19,537 nt of DNA from Elusimicrobiota bacterium. Its GTDB lineage: Bacteria > Ratteibacteria > UBA8468 > B48-G9 > JAFGKM01. Under the pieces are notes generated by a model. It was not told where the DNA came from. It saw only the letters and a list, made by a program, of their open reading frames with translations, and did not search any database. The number at the start of each line of letters is the position of its first letter. The first letter of the stretch is position 1. This document shows, piece by piece, positions 1 to 8,224 of this stretch. The translations under genes were made by a program, and so were the position numbers. The DNA is taken from assembly GCA_012515635.1 (NCBI GenBank), contig JAAYXZ010000098.1:1-19537 (forward strand). Reading direction: 5' to 3'.

Positions 1-284
1 AAGAGATAGAGAAGATATTTATCTATCAGGGGTTGATACTTGGAGGAAAGGGATTAATCTATGGTCTTGTTACAGGCGGTATTCTTGCTTATATTCTCAA
101 AAAGTATCAGTTTATAAAACTCCCTGAATTTATATATGACTTATCCCGTCTCCCCATAGAGATTGCTTTTTTTGATATATTATGGATAGTAATTACTGTT
201 CTTGTGATTGTATTGCTTGCCAGTGTGTATCCTGCCAGGCGGGCAGCAAGGTTGAATCCGAATGAGGCGATAAGAAATGGATAA
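1..284 (+). CDS. LolC/E-type lipoprotein-release ABC transporter permease (C-terminal part)
   Basis: This is the 3' end of an inner-membrane permease of the FtsX/MacB superfamily; the start lies outside the window and the frame is open from base 3. The visible part holds two hydrophobic segments, one around the LIYGLVTGGILAYIL stretch and one covering IVITVLVIVLLASVY. It ends with the FtsX-family tail YPARRAARLNPNEAIRNG, close to the usual YPAxRAAxLDPxEALR. The segment between them (LPIEIAFFDILW) resembles the LPVEI-type stretch of LolC/LolE. The gene overlaps the following ATPase gene by 8 bases, so the two should form one transporter. In the Lol system such a complex extracts lipoproteins from the inner membrane for transfer to LolA. 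MacB-like or other FtsX-type permeases remain possible because the diagnostic N-terminal part is missing. Confidence 0.8.
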   Translation, partial: EIEKIFIYQGLILGGKGLIYGLVTGGILAYILKKYQFIKLPEFIYDLSRLPIEIAFFDILWIVITVLVIVLLASVYPARRAARLNPNEAIRNG

Positions 285-954
285 ATTAACAGGTAAAAAC
301 CTAACAAAAGAGTATTCCAAAGGGATAACCGCCTTAAAGAATGTGAGCATAGAGGTAAATAAAGGGGATATCGTAGTTGTAATGGGGCCCTCCGGTTCAG
401 GCAAGACGACGCTTATAAATATGCTTGGGCTTCTGGATGTTCCAACGGAAGGAACCGTTGATATTGATGGGAGGGATATAAATAAACTAAAGGAGAGGGA
501 AAGATGTGAGATAATGAACAGTACTTTTGGTTTTATCTTTCAGTTCTTTTATCTTATACCGGAACTGACGGTAGTGGAGAATATTATGCTTCCTTTATGG
601 ATAAAGGAGAAGTCATACAGAAGAATCAGGAGTTATTATGAAGCGGCGGAGAAACTCCTTGAAGAGTTTAATTTGCGTAATAGGAAAGATGCATATCCAT
701 CCCATCTCTCAGGCGGAGAGATGCAGAAGGTTACTATATGCAGAAGTTTAGTATGTAATCCAGAGATAATCTTTGCAGATGAACCAACAGGCAGTATTGA
801 CAAAAAATCGTCAGAGATGTTTTTTAATTTTGTGAAAAATCTTAATGAGAAAAAAGGGATTACATTTTTTATAGGGACTCACAATGAAACATTTTTACAG
901 TTTGCTACAAAAGTAGTATATTTAAACCAAGGAGAAATAGAAAACATAAAGTAG
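277..954 (+). CDS. lolD: LolD-type ABC transporter ATP-binding protein
   Basis: This 225-residue cytoplasmic ATPase would power the permease encoded just upstream, most likely for lipoprotein release to the periplasmic carrier. It carries a full nucleotide-binding domain: Walker A GPSGSGKT (residues 37-44), Q-loop Gln at 89 in GFIFQF followed by the family-typical LIPELTVVENI, signature LSGGE (144-148), Walker B IIFADEP (164-170) and the switch His at 202. Some motifs drift from the LolD/MacB norm: LSGGEMQKVTICRSL in place of LSGGEQQRVAIARAL, D-loop GSID in place of GNLD, and THN in place of THD. The residues needed for ATP hydrolysis are all present. The ATG overlaps the permease stop codon region, and GAGG at 264-267 may serve as ribosome binding site. 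The specific Lol assignment rests on length and permease pairing. Confidence 0.82.
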   Translation: MDKLTGKNLTKEYSKGITALKNVSIEVNKGDIVVVMGPSGSGKTTLINMLGLLDVPTEGTVDIDGRDINKLKERERCEIMNSTFGFIFQFFYLIPELTVVENIMLPLWIKEKSYRRIRSYYEAAEKLLEEFNLRNRKDAYPSHLSGGEMQKVTICRSLVCNPEIIFADEPTGSIDKKSSEMFFNFVKNLNEKKGITFFIGTHNETFLQFATKVVYLNQGEIENIK

Positions 955-973
955 TTATAAAGGAGTGAAGAAT

Positions 974-1852
974 ATGGGATTGCTTATATACTTTAATGGC
1001 AGGTTAATACCTGAAAAAGAAGCAAAGGTTTCTGTCTTTGACCATGGGCTGTTGTATGGCGATGGTGTCTTTGAGGGAATTAGGAGTTATAATGGCAGAA
1101 TCTTTAAATTGGATGAACATCTCAAACGGCTTTATGTATCTGCTAATGCGATAATGCTTAATATTCCGCTTGAGTTCTCTGAACTGAAAGATGCGATTGT
1201 TCAGACCGTTCGCGCGAATAAATTAAAAGATAGTTATATAAGAGTAGTTGTTACCAGAGGGGTGGGCGATTTAGGGCTTGACCCGAAAAAGTGTAAGATT
1301 CCGACGCTCTTTATTATAGCCAGCAAGATAGAGTTATATTCGGCAGATATATGTGAAAAGGGGCTGGATGTTGTAACAGTGGCAACCAGAAGGAATCTTC
1401 CCGAAACAGTTAGCCCGTCTGTAAAGTCCTTAAATTATCTTAACAATATAATGGCTAAGATAGAGGCGAACAATGCAGGGGCTTCCGAAGGTCTTATGCT
1501 TAACCATGAAGGATATATAAGTGAATGCACTGGAGAGAATATCTTTATTATCTCCGGGGGATGCTTAACTACACCGCCTGTTTCAGCGGGAACGCTTGAA
1601 GGAGTCACAAGAAACACCGTTATTGATATAGCCGCAGGGATAGGGATGGAAGTGCGGGAGAGAAATATAACAAGATGCGATGTATGGTCAGCGGACGAAT
1701 GTTTTCTGACAGGCACTGCTGCGGAGATAGTTTCTGTTATATCTCTTGACGGCAGAATAATAGGGACGGGCAAGTCAGGAGAAGTAACTAATAAGATAAG
1801 AAAAGAGTATTCTTTTTTAACAATGTCTGAAGGGGTGTTAGTATACGAATAA
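974..1852 (+). CDS. ilvE: Branched-chain amino acid aminotransferase (class IV PLP enzyme)
   Basis: The product (292 residues) is a fold-type IV PLP-dependent aminotransferase. It is expected to interconvert leucine, isoleucine and valine with their 2-oxo acids, using glutamate/2-oxoglutarate. Visible family landmarks are VFDHGLLYGDGVFEGIRSY near the N-terminus, the PLP-binding lysine at about K151 in SVKSLNYLNNIMAK, EGLMLNHEGYISECTGENIF (172-191), GTLEGVTRN (206-214) and DECFLTGTAAEI (241-251). Length is typical of short IlvE proteins. A GTG at 965 is in frame, but it lies within the AAAGGAG ribosome binding site (959-965); that site is 8 bases from the ATG at 974, which is therefore chosen. 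D-amino-acid transaminase and aminodeoxychorismate lyase share the fold, but the GTAAEI and YGDGVFEGIR motifs favour IlvE. The gene follows lolD by 19 bases, so it is probably co-transcribed. Confidence 0.9.
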   Translation: MGLLIYFNGRLIPEKEAKVSVFDHGLLYGDGVFEGIRSYNGRIFKLDEHLKRLYVSANAIMLNIPLEFSELKDAIVQTVRANKLKDSYIRVVVTRGVGDLGLDPKKCKIPTLFIIASKIELYSADICEKGLDVVTVATRRNLPETVSPSVKSLNYLNNIMAKIEANNAGASEGLMLNHEGYISECTGENIFIISGGCLTTPPVSAGTLEGVTRNTVIDIAAGIGMEVRERNITRCDVWSADECFLTGTAAEIVSVISLDGRIIGTGKSGEVTNKIRKEYSFLTMSEGVLVYE

Positions 1853-1854
1853 AA

Positions 1855-1884
1855 CTGGCAAAAATTCGGAAAAAAAGGTATAAT
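1855..1884 (+). promoter_or_regulatory. Candidate sigma70-type promoter upstream of clpC
   Basis: A perfect TATAAT (-10) lies at 1879-1884, with CTGGCA at 1855-1860 as a 4-of-6 match to TTGACA and an 18-base spacer. It sits just after the ilvE stop codon in the 100-base gap before clpC, the largest gap between 1 and 13442. Transcription would begin near 1891, giving a 5' leader of about 60 bases. It is the best candidate for driving the clpC-bamA-lpx array. No CtsR- or CIRCE-type heat-shock operator was recognised in the gap. Confidence 0.55.
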
Positions 1885-1952
1885 ATAAGGTAAAAAAGAG
1901 GAAAAATAAGTGATAAAGAACTATCAGAAAAAAATTTCTGAGGAAAAGAAAG

Positions 1953-4445
1953 ATGTTTGAAAGATTTACAGAGAGAGTTAAAGCGCTTTTGGATGTCGCT
2001 CGTAAAGAGGCGCTTAAATACGGACATAACAGAATTGAGCCCGAGCATATTCTACTTGCTATGCTGGATGACAACCAAGGCATAGGGGCATCTATTCTGC
2101 ACCAAATAGGAATTGATTTTGCGAAACTAAAACAACAGATAGAGAGGAGCATGAAAATAGGTGTTTCTGTCTATGTGGGGGAAATTCCTTTGAGTCCTCA
2201 ATCTAAAAGAGTGCTTGAACTGGCGGTTAAAGAAGCGCAGTTTTATATGCATAACTATGTAGGCACGGAACATATACTGCTTGGCGCTGTAGGGGCGGAG
2301 GAGACCGTTCCTTCTAAAGTGCTTAAGGCGTACGGAGTTACGCTTAGAAATGTTCGTGAGGCATTTGAAGAGATTAGTTTGGATAGTGAGCAGAAATGGC
2401 AAGGATATGGCAAGGCGCCATCCGCTACCTCTCAAAGAACAAGGATTAGCGCTCTTCAAACTTTTGGACGGGACCTTACAAAATTCGCAACAGAGGGGAA
2501 ATTAGACCCTGTCATAGGCAGGGAGCCGGAGATAGAGAGAGTGATGCAGATTCTGTGCAGAAGAAAGAAAAACAACCCCGTTCTTTTGGGTGAGCCGGGG
2601 GTTGGCAAGACCGCTATCGTTGAAGGACTTGCAGAGAAAATTGTCTCGGGCAAAGCCCCCCAAATCCTTAAAGACAGAAAGATAATAATGATAGACCTTC
2701 CCGGTATGATAGCGGGAACGAAATACAGGGGGGAATTTGAACAAAGAATGAAAGCGATTCTTGATGAGATAAGAAATTCGGGCAATGTAATTATCTTTAT
2801 AGACGAAATTCATACCCTTGTCGGAGCGGGGGGGGCAGAGGGCGCAATAGATGCTTCAAATATTCTAAAGCCGTCACTCTCCAGAGGGGAGATACAGTGT
2901 ATAGGGGCTACAACCCTTGACGAATACAGAAAATATATAGAAAGAGATGGCGCGTTGGAGAGGAGATTTCAGCCGGTAATGGTTCATTCTCCGTCTGTAG
3001 AGGAGACCATAGAGATTTTACAAGGTTTAAAAGAAAAATATGAGATACATCATAATGTGAAAATATCAGATGAAGCGATTGAATCAGCCGCTATTTTAAG
3101 CGATAGATACATAACAGAAAGATTTCTTCCTGATAAAGCGATTGATTTAATAGATGAAGCCGCCAGCCGTCATAGGTTAAAACTATATAATCCTCCTGAA
3201 GAGATAGAAAAAGTTGCAAAAGCAATTAAAAAGATTACGGAGGAGAAAGAAGAATCCATAAAGAAACAGGATTATGAAAAAGCCGCTGCTTTGAGAGATA
3301 AAGAAAGGGAATACAAAAATCGGCTGAATTATCTAAAGACAAATTGGGAAAAACTTATTCCTGAAGAGAAGAAGATAATAGCGGATAAGAACATCGCAGA
3401 GGTTGTATCGCAATGGACGGGCGTTCCTGTCACGCAGATATGTAAAAGGGAGAAAGACCGTCTTTTAGATATGGAGACAGAGATTCATAGAATGGTTATA
3501 GGGCAGGACGAAGCAATTTCAGCAATAAGTAGGTCTATAAGAAGATCAAGGGCGGGAATGAAAGACATAAAACGCCCCATAGGTAGTTTCCTGTTTCTCG
3601 GTCCTACCGGTGTGGGAAAGACCCTGCTCGCAAAAGCGCTTGCACGGTTCTTGTTCGGAGATGAGAATGCATTAGTTCAGATAGATATGTCTGAGTATAT
3701 GGAGAAATTTTCTGTTAGCCGTTTGATAGGGGCGCCTCCCGGTTATGTCGGATACGAAGAGGGCGGACAACTCACGGAAAGGGTGCGAAGAAGACCGTAT
3801 AGTGTTATATTGTTTGATGAGATAGAGAAGGCGCATCAAGATGTGTTTAACATACTTCTTCAGGTCTTGGAAGACGGACGGCTGACAGACGGGCTTGGCA
3901 GGAGCGTTAATTTTCAGAATACAGTTATTATTATGACATCTAATCTGGGAACGCAAATCTTCAAAAATAAGTCGGTTCTTGGATTTCAGCAGGAAGAAAA
4001 AAATGTCTATGAGAATATGTATGAAAGAATATTGGAACAGGTAAGACATAAGTTCAAACCCGAGTTTTTAAACCGGTTGGATGAGACAATAATATTCCAT
4101 TCTTTGACAAAGGAACACTTGTATCAAATTGTAGATATTGAGTTCTCAAAGGTAAGGGAAAGAATGAAAGAACGCCGGGTTAAAATCAATATATCCAAAA
4201 AGGCGAAAAATTTTCTTATTGAAAAAGGCACAAGTTCTGAGTTCGGGGCAAGGCCTTTAAGAAGAGCGATATCTAAATACTTGGAAGACCCTCTTTCAGA
4301 GGAGATATTGAAGGATAAACATCCAGAAGATACATCGATTCTTGTGGATTATGACCATAAAAAAGATAAACTCACCTTTAAACCTATAAAGAAAGGAGAG
4401 ACCCTTGAAAAAAATAAAGATTCTGCTACTGTGCCTCTTGCTTAA
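1953..4445 (+). CDS. clpC: ClpC ATP-dependent Clp protease ATP-binding subunit
   Basis: This 830-residue Hsp100/AAA+ unfoldase feeds substrates to the ClpP peptidase. Domains in order: a double Clp-N repeat (about 1-145), first AAA+ module with Walker A GEPGVGKT (213-220) and Walker B IFIDEIH (281-287), a middle domain with a UVR motif (about 430-465, QDYEKAAALRDKE), and second AAA+ module with Walker A GPTGVGKT (550-557), Walker B ILFDEIE (619-625) and sensor-2 GARPLRR (765-771). The short UVR-bearing middle region distinguishes ClpC from ClpB, which has a long coiled coil. The LGF tripeptide at 676-678 matches the ClpP-docking loop, so a protease role rather than disaggregase-only is expected. 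The ATG follows a purine-rich GAGGAAAAGAAAG. The 3' end overlaps bamA by 41 bases. The partners ClpP, McsA and McsB are not in the window. Confidence 0.96.
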   Translation: MFERFTERVKALLDVARKEALKYGHNRIEPEHILLAMLDDNQGIGASILHQIGIDFAKLKQQIERSMKIGVSVYVGEIPLSPQSKRVLELAVKEAQFYMHNYVGTEHILLGAVGAEETVPSKVLKAYGVTLRNVREAFEEISLDSEQKWQGYGKAPSATSQRTRISALQTFGRDLTKFATEGKLDPVIGREPEIERVMQILCRRKKNNPVLLGEPGVGKTAIVEGLAEKIVSGKAPQILKDRKIIMIDLPGMIAGTKYRGEFEQRMKAILDEIRNSGNVIIFIDEIHTLVGAGGAEGAIDASNILKPSLSRGEIQCIGATTLDEYRKYIERDGALERRFQPVMVHSPSVEETIEILQGLKEKYEIHHNVKISDEAIESAAILSDRYITERFLPDKAIDLIDEAASRHRLKLYNPPEEIEKVAKAIKKITEEKEESIKKQDYEKAAALRDKEREYKNRLNYLKTNWEKLIPEEKKIIADKNIAEVVSQWTGVPVTQICKREKDRLLDMETEIHRMVIGQDEAISAISRSIRRSRAGMKDIKRPIGSFLFLGPTGVGKTLLAKALARFLFGDENALVQIDMSEYMEKFSVSRLIGAPPGYVGYEEGGQLTERVRRRPYSVILFDEIEKAHQDVFNILLQVLEDGRLTDGLGRSVNFQNTVIIMTSNLGTQIFKNKSVLGFQQEEKNVYENMYERILEQVRHKFKPEFLNRLDETIIFHSLTKEHLYQIVDIEFSKVRERMKERRVKINISKKAKNFLIEKGTSSEFGARPLRRAISKYLEDPLSEEILKDKHPEDTSILVDYDHKKDKLTFKPIKKGETLEKNKDSATVPLA
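4394..4398 (+). promoter_or_regulatory. Ribosome binding site that fixes the bamA TTG start
   Basis: AGGAG at 4394-4398 (within GAAAGGAGAG) lies 6 bases before the TTG at 4405, inside the clpC reading frame. The reading frame from that TTG opens with a clean signal peptide (MKKIKILLLCLLL...), which strongly supports this non-ATG start and means that bamA translation is initiated within clpC. Confidence 0.8.
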
Positions 4446-6636
4446 TTCGGTTATGCTGTTTTCGCAGGAAATTATTAACAATGTAGAGATTTCAGGCAAT
4501 AAAAATGTAAGCAAAGAGAAGATATTGACACTTATGAAAATGAAACCCGGAGGACAGTTTAATGAAGGGTTTGTAAGGGAAGACATAAAAAAAATAGCGG
4601 AGACGGGATTTTTTTCTAATGTCAGTTATGATGTAGTGAGCGGTGAGAAGGGTGTAGTGATAAAAATTTCAGTGGTTGAAAACCCTGTGATTCAAGGAGT
4701 GCATTTTAAGGGGAATAGAGTTTTTAAAGTTAAAGAATTGATAGGTCTTCTTGAAGTAAATAAAGGGGATATCCTTAATGAGATAAAATTGCTCTCCGGA
4801 ATTGAACAGATAAAGACAAAATACAAAGAAAAACAGTTTTATTTTGTAGAAGTTGACTACGATGTGTTAGAGAAGGAAGAAGAAGTGTTTCTGAATATTC
4901 TAATAAATGAACAGGGAAGGCAAAATGTGTCCCGAATTATATTCAAAGGTAATAATGCGTTCTCCGGCAATCAGTTAAGAGGACTGATGAAGATTAAACA
5001 GCGGAGGATGCCTTTTCTAAAAGGGAGTTTCAGACCCGAAATACTTGAACAAGATATAAAAATGATAGAAAGGTTCTATAGAGAGAAAGGGTTTTTGAAT
5101 ATAAAAGCGGGAGGAGAGGCAGTTATTGATAAAAAGGCGAAGGGTTTACAACTTGAAATATCAATAGAAGAGGGAGATAGATTTTATCTGGGCGAAATAA
5201 AATTTGAAGGGGAGTTATTGGCGGAAGCAACAGAGTTAATAAAGAATCTATCCCTCAAGAAGAACGGAGATGTCTTTAATAGGAAACTTGCAGATGAGAA
5301 CATTAAAAACCTATCCGTCTTTTATGTAAATAAGGGGTATCTCAGAGTGAGAGTTAACGAGATACCGATAGCCGGGGTAGCGCCTGAGTTTATAAATGTT
5401 ATATATTTCATAGAGCCCGGCGAGGTATATTCTGCAGGAGAGATAATAATAAGAGGGAATTACAAGACCAAGGACAAGGTGGTCCGCAGAGAGGTGAAGG
5501 TATCCCCGGGGGACAAAATTACTTCCGAGAAACTTCAGAAGAGTTTCAATAACCTTTATGACCTGAATTATTTTGATACAATAAATATATATCCTGAATT
5601 CACAGGAACTAAAACCGCAGATATTGTGGTTGAAGTAGAGGAGAAAGCAAAGACAGGAATGTTTCTTATAGGGGGCGGCTATAGTAGTGTTGATGATTTT
5701 GTCGGAATGATAAATATTACCCAGTCAAATTTCAATATTACGGGCTCACCCAGTTTTGTGGGAGGCGGGCAGAACTGGTCTCTAATGACACAATTTGGGA
5801 CTCAGTCGGATAATTATAGATTAAGTTTTACAGAGCCGTATTTTCTTGATAAGCCGGTATGGTTGGGAACAGATTTATACAGGACAAGGCGGATGTGGAC
5901 GGATTATACGGATGAAAGGATAGGCGGCGCATTGCGGATAGGCAGAAGATGGGAAAAATATTCTTTGGGGTTTACAGGGGTAATAGAGGAGATATCTCTA
6001 TCCGATATAGACCCTATAATAGGGCAGGAAGGGGACTACCTCAAAAAAAGTATTACAGGCACATTCCGTTTTTCTTCTGCGGACAGGCAAAGGGTGCCCA
6101 ACAGCGGAGTTATATCGGAATTATCTATGGAATATGCAGGAGATGTTCTTGGCGGAGACATCAGTTTTATAAAACCTGTTCTGGTGAATGATATTTATCA
6201 TCCCTTTGGTAAAACGGTGTTTCATAGTAAAACTTATGCAGGCGCTGTAGAGGCAACGGGAGATATGAGCGATGTGCCTATATATGAAAGATTTTTTGGC
6301 GGGGGCATAGGGACAGTAAGAGGATACAAGGAGAGAAGTTTGGGACCGCAGTCAGGCGATTTTGCTCTTGGTGGTCAGGCAATCTTTGCCCAGAACTTTG
6401 AGTTGATATATCCATTATATCAGGATATACTTAAAGGTGTCCTGTTCTTTGACGCAGGCAATGTGTGGAAGGACTGGAACAATATAAACGAACTACGGAA
6501 GGGTGTGGGCGCAGGGGTTAAGATAGTAATCCCTGTCCTTAATGCGCCGCTTGAGATTTATTATGGATATGCGCTTGACAAAGAAGATGGTGAGTCGGAA
6601 GGCAGGTGGCATGTAGGTATGTGGGTTGGGTTTTAA
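4405..6636 (+). CDS. bamA: Outer membrane protein assembly factor BamA
   Basis: BamA is the Omp85-family core of the machinery that inserts beta-barrel proteins into the outer membrane. The 743-residue product has a signal peptide (K2-K3 start, hydrophobic core 6-18, likely cleavage near S20-Q21). Five POTRA-like repeats follow (about 23-93, 94-170, 173-257, 260-340, 343-413), the last beginning with the recognisable GEIIIRGNYKTKDKVVRRE. A 16-strand-type barrel spans about 416-743. The conserved loop-6 motif VRGY is at 638-641, preceded by ERFFGGGIGT, and the protein ends in an aromatic beta-signal (WHVGMWVGF, terminal Phe). The start is TTG with a good ribosome binding site, 41 bases inside clpC, which implies translational coupling. 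Skp and lipid A genes follow, the common bamA-skp-lpxD order. TamA shares the architecture but has only three POTRA domains. Confidence 0.95.
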   Translation: MKKIKILLLCLLLNSVMLFSQEIINNVEISGNKNVSKEKILTLMKMKPGGQFNEGFVREDIKKIAETGFFSNVSYDVVSGEKGVVIKISVVENPVIQGVHFKGNRVFKVKELIGLLEVNKGDILNEIKLLSGIEQIKTKYKEKQFYFVEVDYDVLEKEEEVFLNILINEQGRQNVSRIIFKGNNAFSGNQLRGLMKIKQRRMPFLKGSFRPEILEQDIKMIERFYREKGFLNIKAGGEAVIDKKAKGLQLEISIEEGDRFYLGEIKFEGELLAEATELIKNLSLKKNGDVFNRKLADENIKNLSVFYVNKGYLRVRVNEIPIAGVAPEFINVIYFIEPGEVYSAGEIIIRGNYKTKDKVVRREVKVSPGDKITSEKLQKSFNNLYDLNYFDTINIYPEFTGTKTADIVVEVEEKAKTGMFLIGGGYSSVDDFVGMINITQSNFNITGSPSFVGGGQNWSLMTQFGTQSDNYRLSFTEPYFLDKPVWLGTDLYRTRRMWTDYTDERIGGALRIGRRWEKYSLGFTGVIEEISLSDIDPIIGQEGDYLKKSITGTFRFSSADRQRVPNSGVISELSMEYAGDVLGGDISFIKPVLVNDIYHPFGKTVFHSKTYAGAVEATGDMSDVPIYERFFGGGIGTVRGYKERSLGPQSGDFALGGQAIFAQNFELIYPLYQDILKGVLFFDAGNVWKDWNNINELRKGVGAGVKIVIPVLNAPLEIYYGYALDKEDGESEGRWHVGMWVGF

Positions 6637-6659
6637 AAACAATAATACAGGGGGTAACA

Positions 6660-7178
6660 ATGGATTTGTTAGTGAAAAAAATTGCAAAATTTTTGATAGC
6701 GGGTGTGATATTTTTGGGAATTGCTTCTGCAGACACGGATAAATTTGGTTTTGTTGATATAAAAGAAGTTTACTATAAGTATAACAAAGCGATTAAATTG
6801 GAAGAGGTCTTTAATAAAGAGGTTATAAAGGTCTCTGAACTGGAGAAAAGCATAAAAAAGATTCAGACAGATTATGAGCAGAAACGGGACTTAATGAAGC
6901 CGGAGGAAAGGATAAAAAAAGAAGCAGAGTTAAAGTTAAAGATGCAGGAATACTCGTTTGCTCTAAGCGAATTTAAGACAAAGATGGACGAAAAACAGCA
7001 AGAGACGGAAAAGGTTGTAGAAGAGATAAAAAAAGAGGTGTGGGCTTACGGAGAGAAAAACAAATATACAATGATATTCCCTTCAACTTCTCTTCTGTAT
7101 GTTGGAGAAAATGTAACCAATACCACGAATGAAATAATAAAAATCATGAATAGCAAGAAGACCGGAGATAACAAGTGA
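6660..7178 (+). CDS. skp: Skp/OmpH family periplasmic chaperone
   Basis: Skp trimers hold unfolded outer-membrane proteins in the periplasm and deliver them to BamA. The 172-residue product has a signal peptide (K6-K7, hydrophobic 10-22, likely cleavage after ASA at 22-24). A FGFVDIKEVYYKYNKA opening matches the family's IGVVDxxxVxxxS-type strand. A long charged helical region (about 45-125, rich in K, E and Q) would form the coiled-coil tentacle. The C-terminal stretch YTMIFPSTSLLYVGENVTNTTNEIIKIMN resembles the family's closing strand and helix. The ATG at 6660 follows AGGGGGT (6649-6655); the same frame is open further upstream but would overlap bamA without a ribosome binding site. It sits 23 bases after bamA, and its stop overlaps the lpxD GTG (GTGA). 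Confidence 0.88.
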   Translation: MDLLVKKIAKFLIAGVIFLGIASADTDKFGFVDIKEVYYKYNKAIKLEEVFNKEVIKVSELEKSIKKIQTDYEQKRDLMKPEERIKKEAELKLKMQEYSFALSEFKTKMDEKQQETEKVVEEIKKEVWAYGEKNKYTMIFPSTSLLYVGENVTNTTNEIIKIMNSKKTGDNK

Positions 7179-8224
7179 AACTTACAGTAAGGGAGATTGC
7201 TGATATTGTAAGCGGCGTAATTGTGGGGAAAGAGGACGCTGTAATTACTGGGGTCTCTGGCATAAAAGAAGCCAAAAGCGGAGAGATTACATTTATAGCG
7301 AACAATAAATATAGACCTTTGTTAAAGTCCACACAAGCATCTGCTGTTTTTGTACCGAGGGATATTAGCAACACAGTGGATGCATCCCTTATACAGGTAG
7401 ATAACCCTTCATTGGCGTTTGCAAAAATAATGGCTATAGTGGGACCTGAGCCTGTAATGTTTAATCCAGGGATAGATAAGACGGCTATCATAGGCAAGAA
7501 TGTTGTTTTGGGCAAGAATGTCTCTGTCCAGCCCTATGCAGTCATAGAAGACAATGTTGAGATAGGTGACGGTTCTGTCATAGGCGCCTGTGTATATATA
7601 GGGCATTATACAAAAACAGGGAAAGAATGTCTTATTTATCCGCATGTAATAATAAGGGAAAGAGTGAAGATAGGAAACAGGGTTATAATACATCCCGGCA
7701 CGGTTATAGGAGGAGATGGATTCGGTTTTGCTACTGTTAAAGGCGCTCATCATAAGATACCGCAGATAGGGACTGTTGTGATAGGAGACGATGTTGAAAT
7801 TGGTTCCAATGTTACCATAGATAGAGCAAGATTTGATAAGACAGATATCGGTAACGGGGTAAAAATAGATAATCTTGTCCAGATAGCCCACAATGTTTAT
7901 ATAGGGGAAAACACTATTGTAGTAGCGCAAGTTGGTATATCCGGCAGTACAGTAGTTGGGAAGAATGTAATAGTAGCAGGGCAGGCAGGAATTATTGGGC
8001 ATGTTACTGTGGGCGATAATGCTATTATAGGAGGAAAGGCGGGAGTAACAAAGGATGTGCCGTCCAATGTTCATGTAACCGGTTTCCCTGCCAGAGAAAA
8101 GTGGGAAGATATGAGAATACAAGCATATTCAAGAAGAAACCCTGAGTTAATAGAGAAGATTAAATACCTGGAAGAAAAAATAGAAAAAATGGAAAAAAGG
8201 ATAATGGAACTATATGGAGAATAA
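7175..8224 (+). CDS. lpxD: UDP-3-O-(3-hydroxyacyl)glucosamine N-acyltransferase LpxD
   Basis: LpxD catalyses the third step of lipid A synthesis: transfer of a 3-hydroxyacyl chain from acyl-ACP to the 2-amino group of UDP-3-O-acylglucosamine, in the cytoplasm. The 349 residues comprise an N-terminal uridine-binding domain (about 1-95, with GVSGIKEAKSGEITFIANNKY), a left-handed beta-helix of hexapeptide repeats (about 100-295), and a C-terminal helical segment that looks like a coiled coil (about 325-346). The signature GGDGFGFA is at 179-186. The catalytic histidine is H239 in QIAHNVYIG. Length matches the family. The GTG start (7175) overlaps the skp stop in GTGA, with GGAG at 7164-7167 seven bases upstream. 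The end overlaps the next gene by 11 bases. Confidence 0.96.
   Translation: MKLTVREIADIVSGVIVGKEDAVITGVSGIKEAKSGEITFIANNKYRPLLKSTQASAVFVPRDISNTVDASLIQVDNPSLAFAKIMAIVGPEPVMFNPGIDKTAIIGKNVVLGKNVSVQPYAVIEDNVEIGDGSVIGACVYIGHYTKTGKECLIYPHVIIRERVKIGNRVIIHPGTVIGGDGFGFATVKGAHHKIPQIGTVVIGDDVEIGSNVTIDRARFDKTDIGNGVKIDNLVQIAHNVYIGENTIVVAQVGISGSTVVGKNVIVAGQAGIIGHVTVGDNAIIGGKAGVTKDVPSNVHVTGFPAREKWEDMRIQAYSRRNPELIEKIKYLEEKIEKMEKRIMELYGE

Noticed and set aside
965..973. GTG at 965 as the ilvE start
   Set aside because: The codon overlaps the AAAGGAG ribosome binding site itself; the ATG at 974 has correct spacing and starts the conserved protein.
7475..8060. Periodic DNA repeats in lpxD (and 9590-10120 in lpxA) that might suggest a repeat array
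   Set aside because: The periodicity is that of the hexapeptide beta-helix code (I/V-G-x-x-x-x) in acyltransferases, not a CRISPR or tandem DNA repeat.
7409..8122. A 237-codon open frame on the minus strand within lpxD
   Set aside because: It is antisense to the hexapeptide-repeat region of lpxD. Its Tyr/Ile/Asn-rich translation looks like a composition artefact of the periodic repeat, has no recognisable domain, and lies opposite a certain gene.
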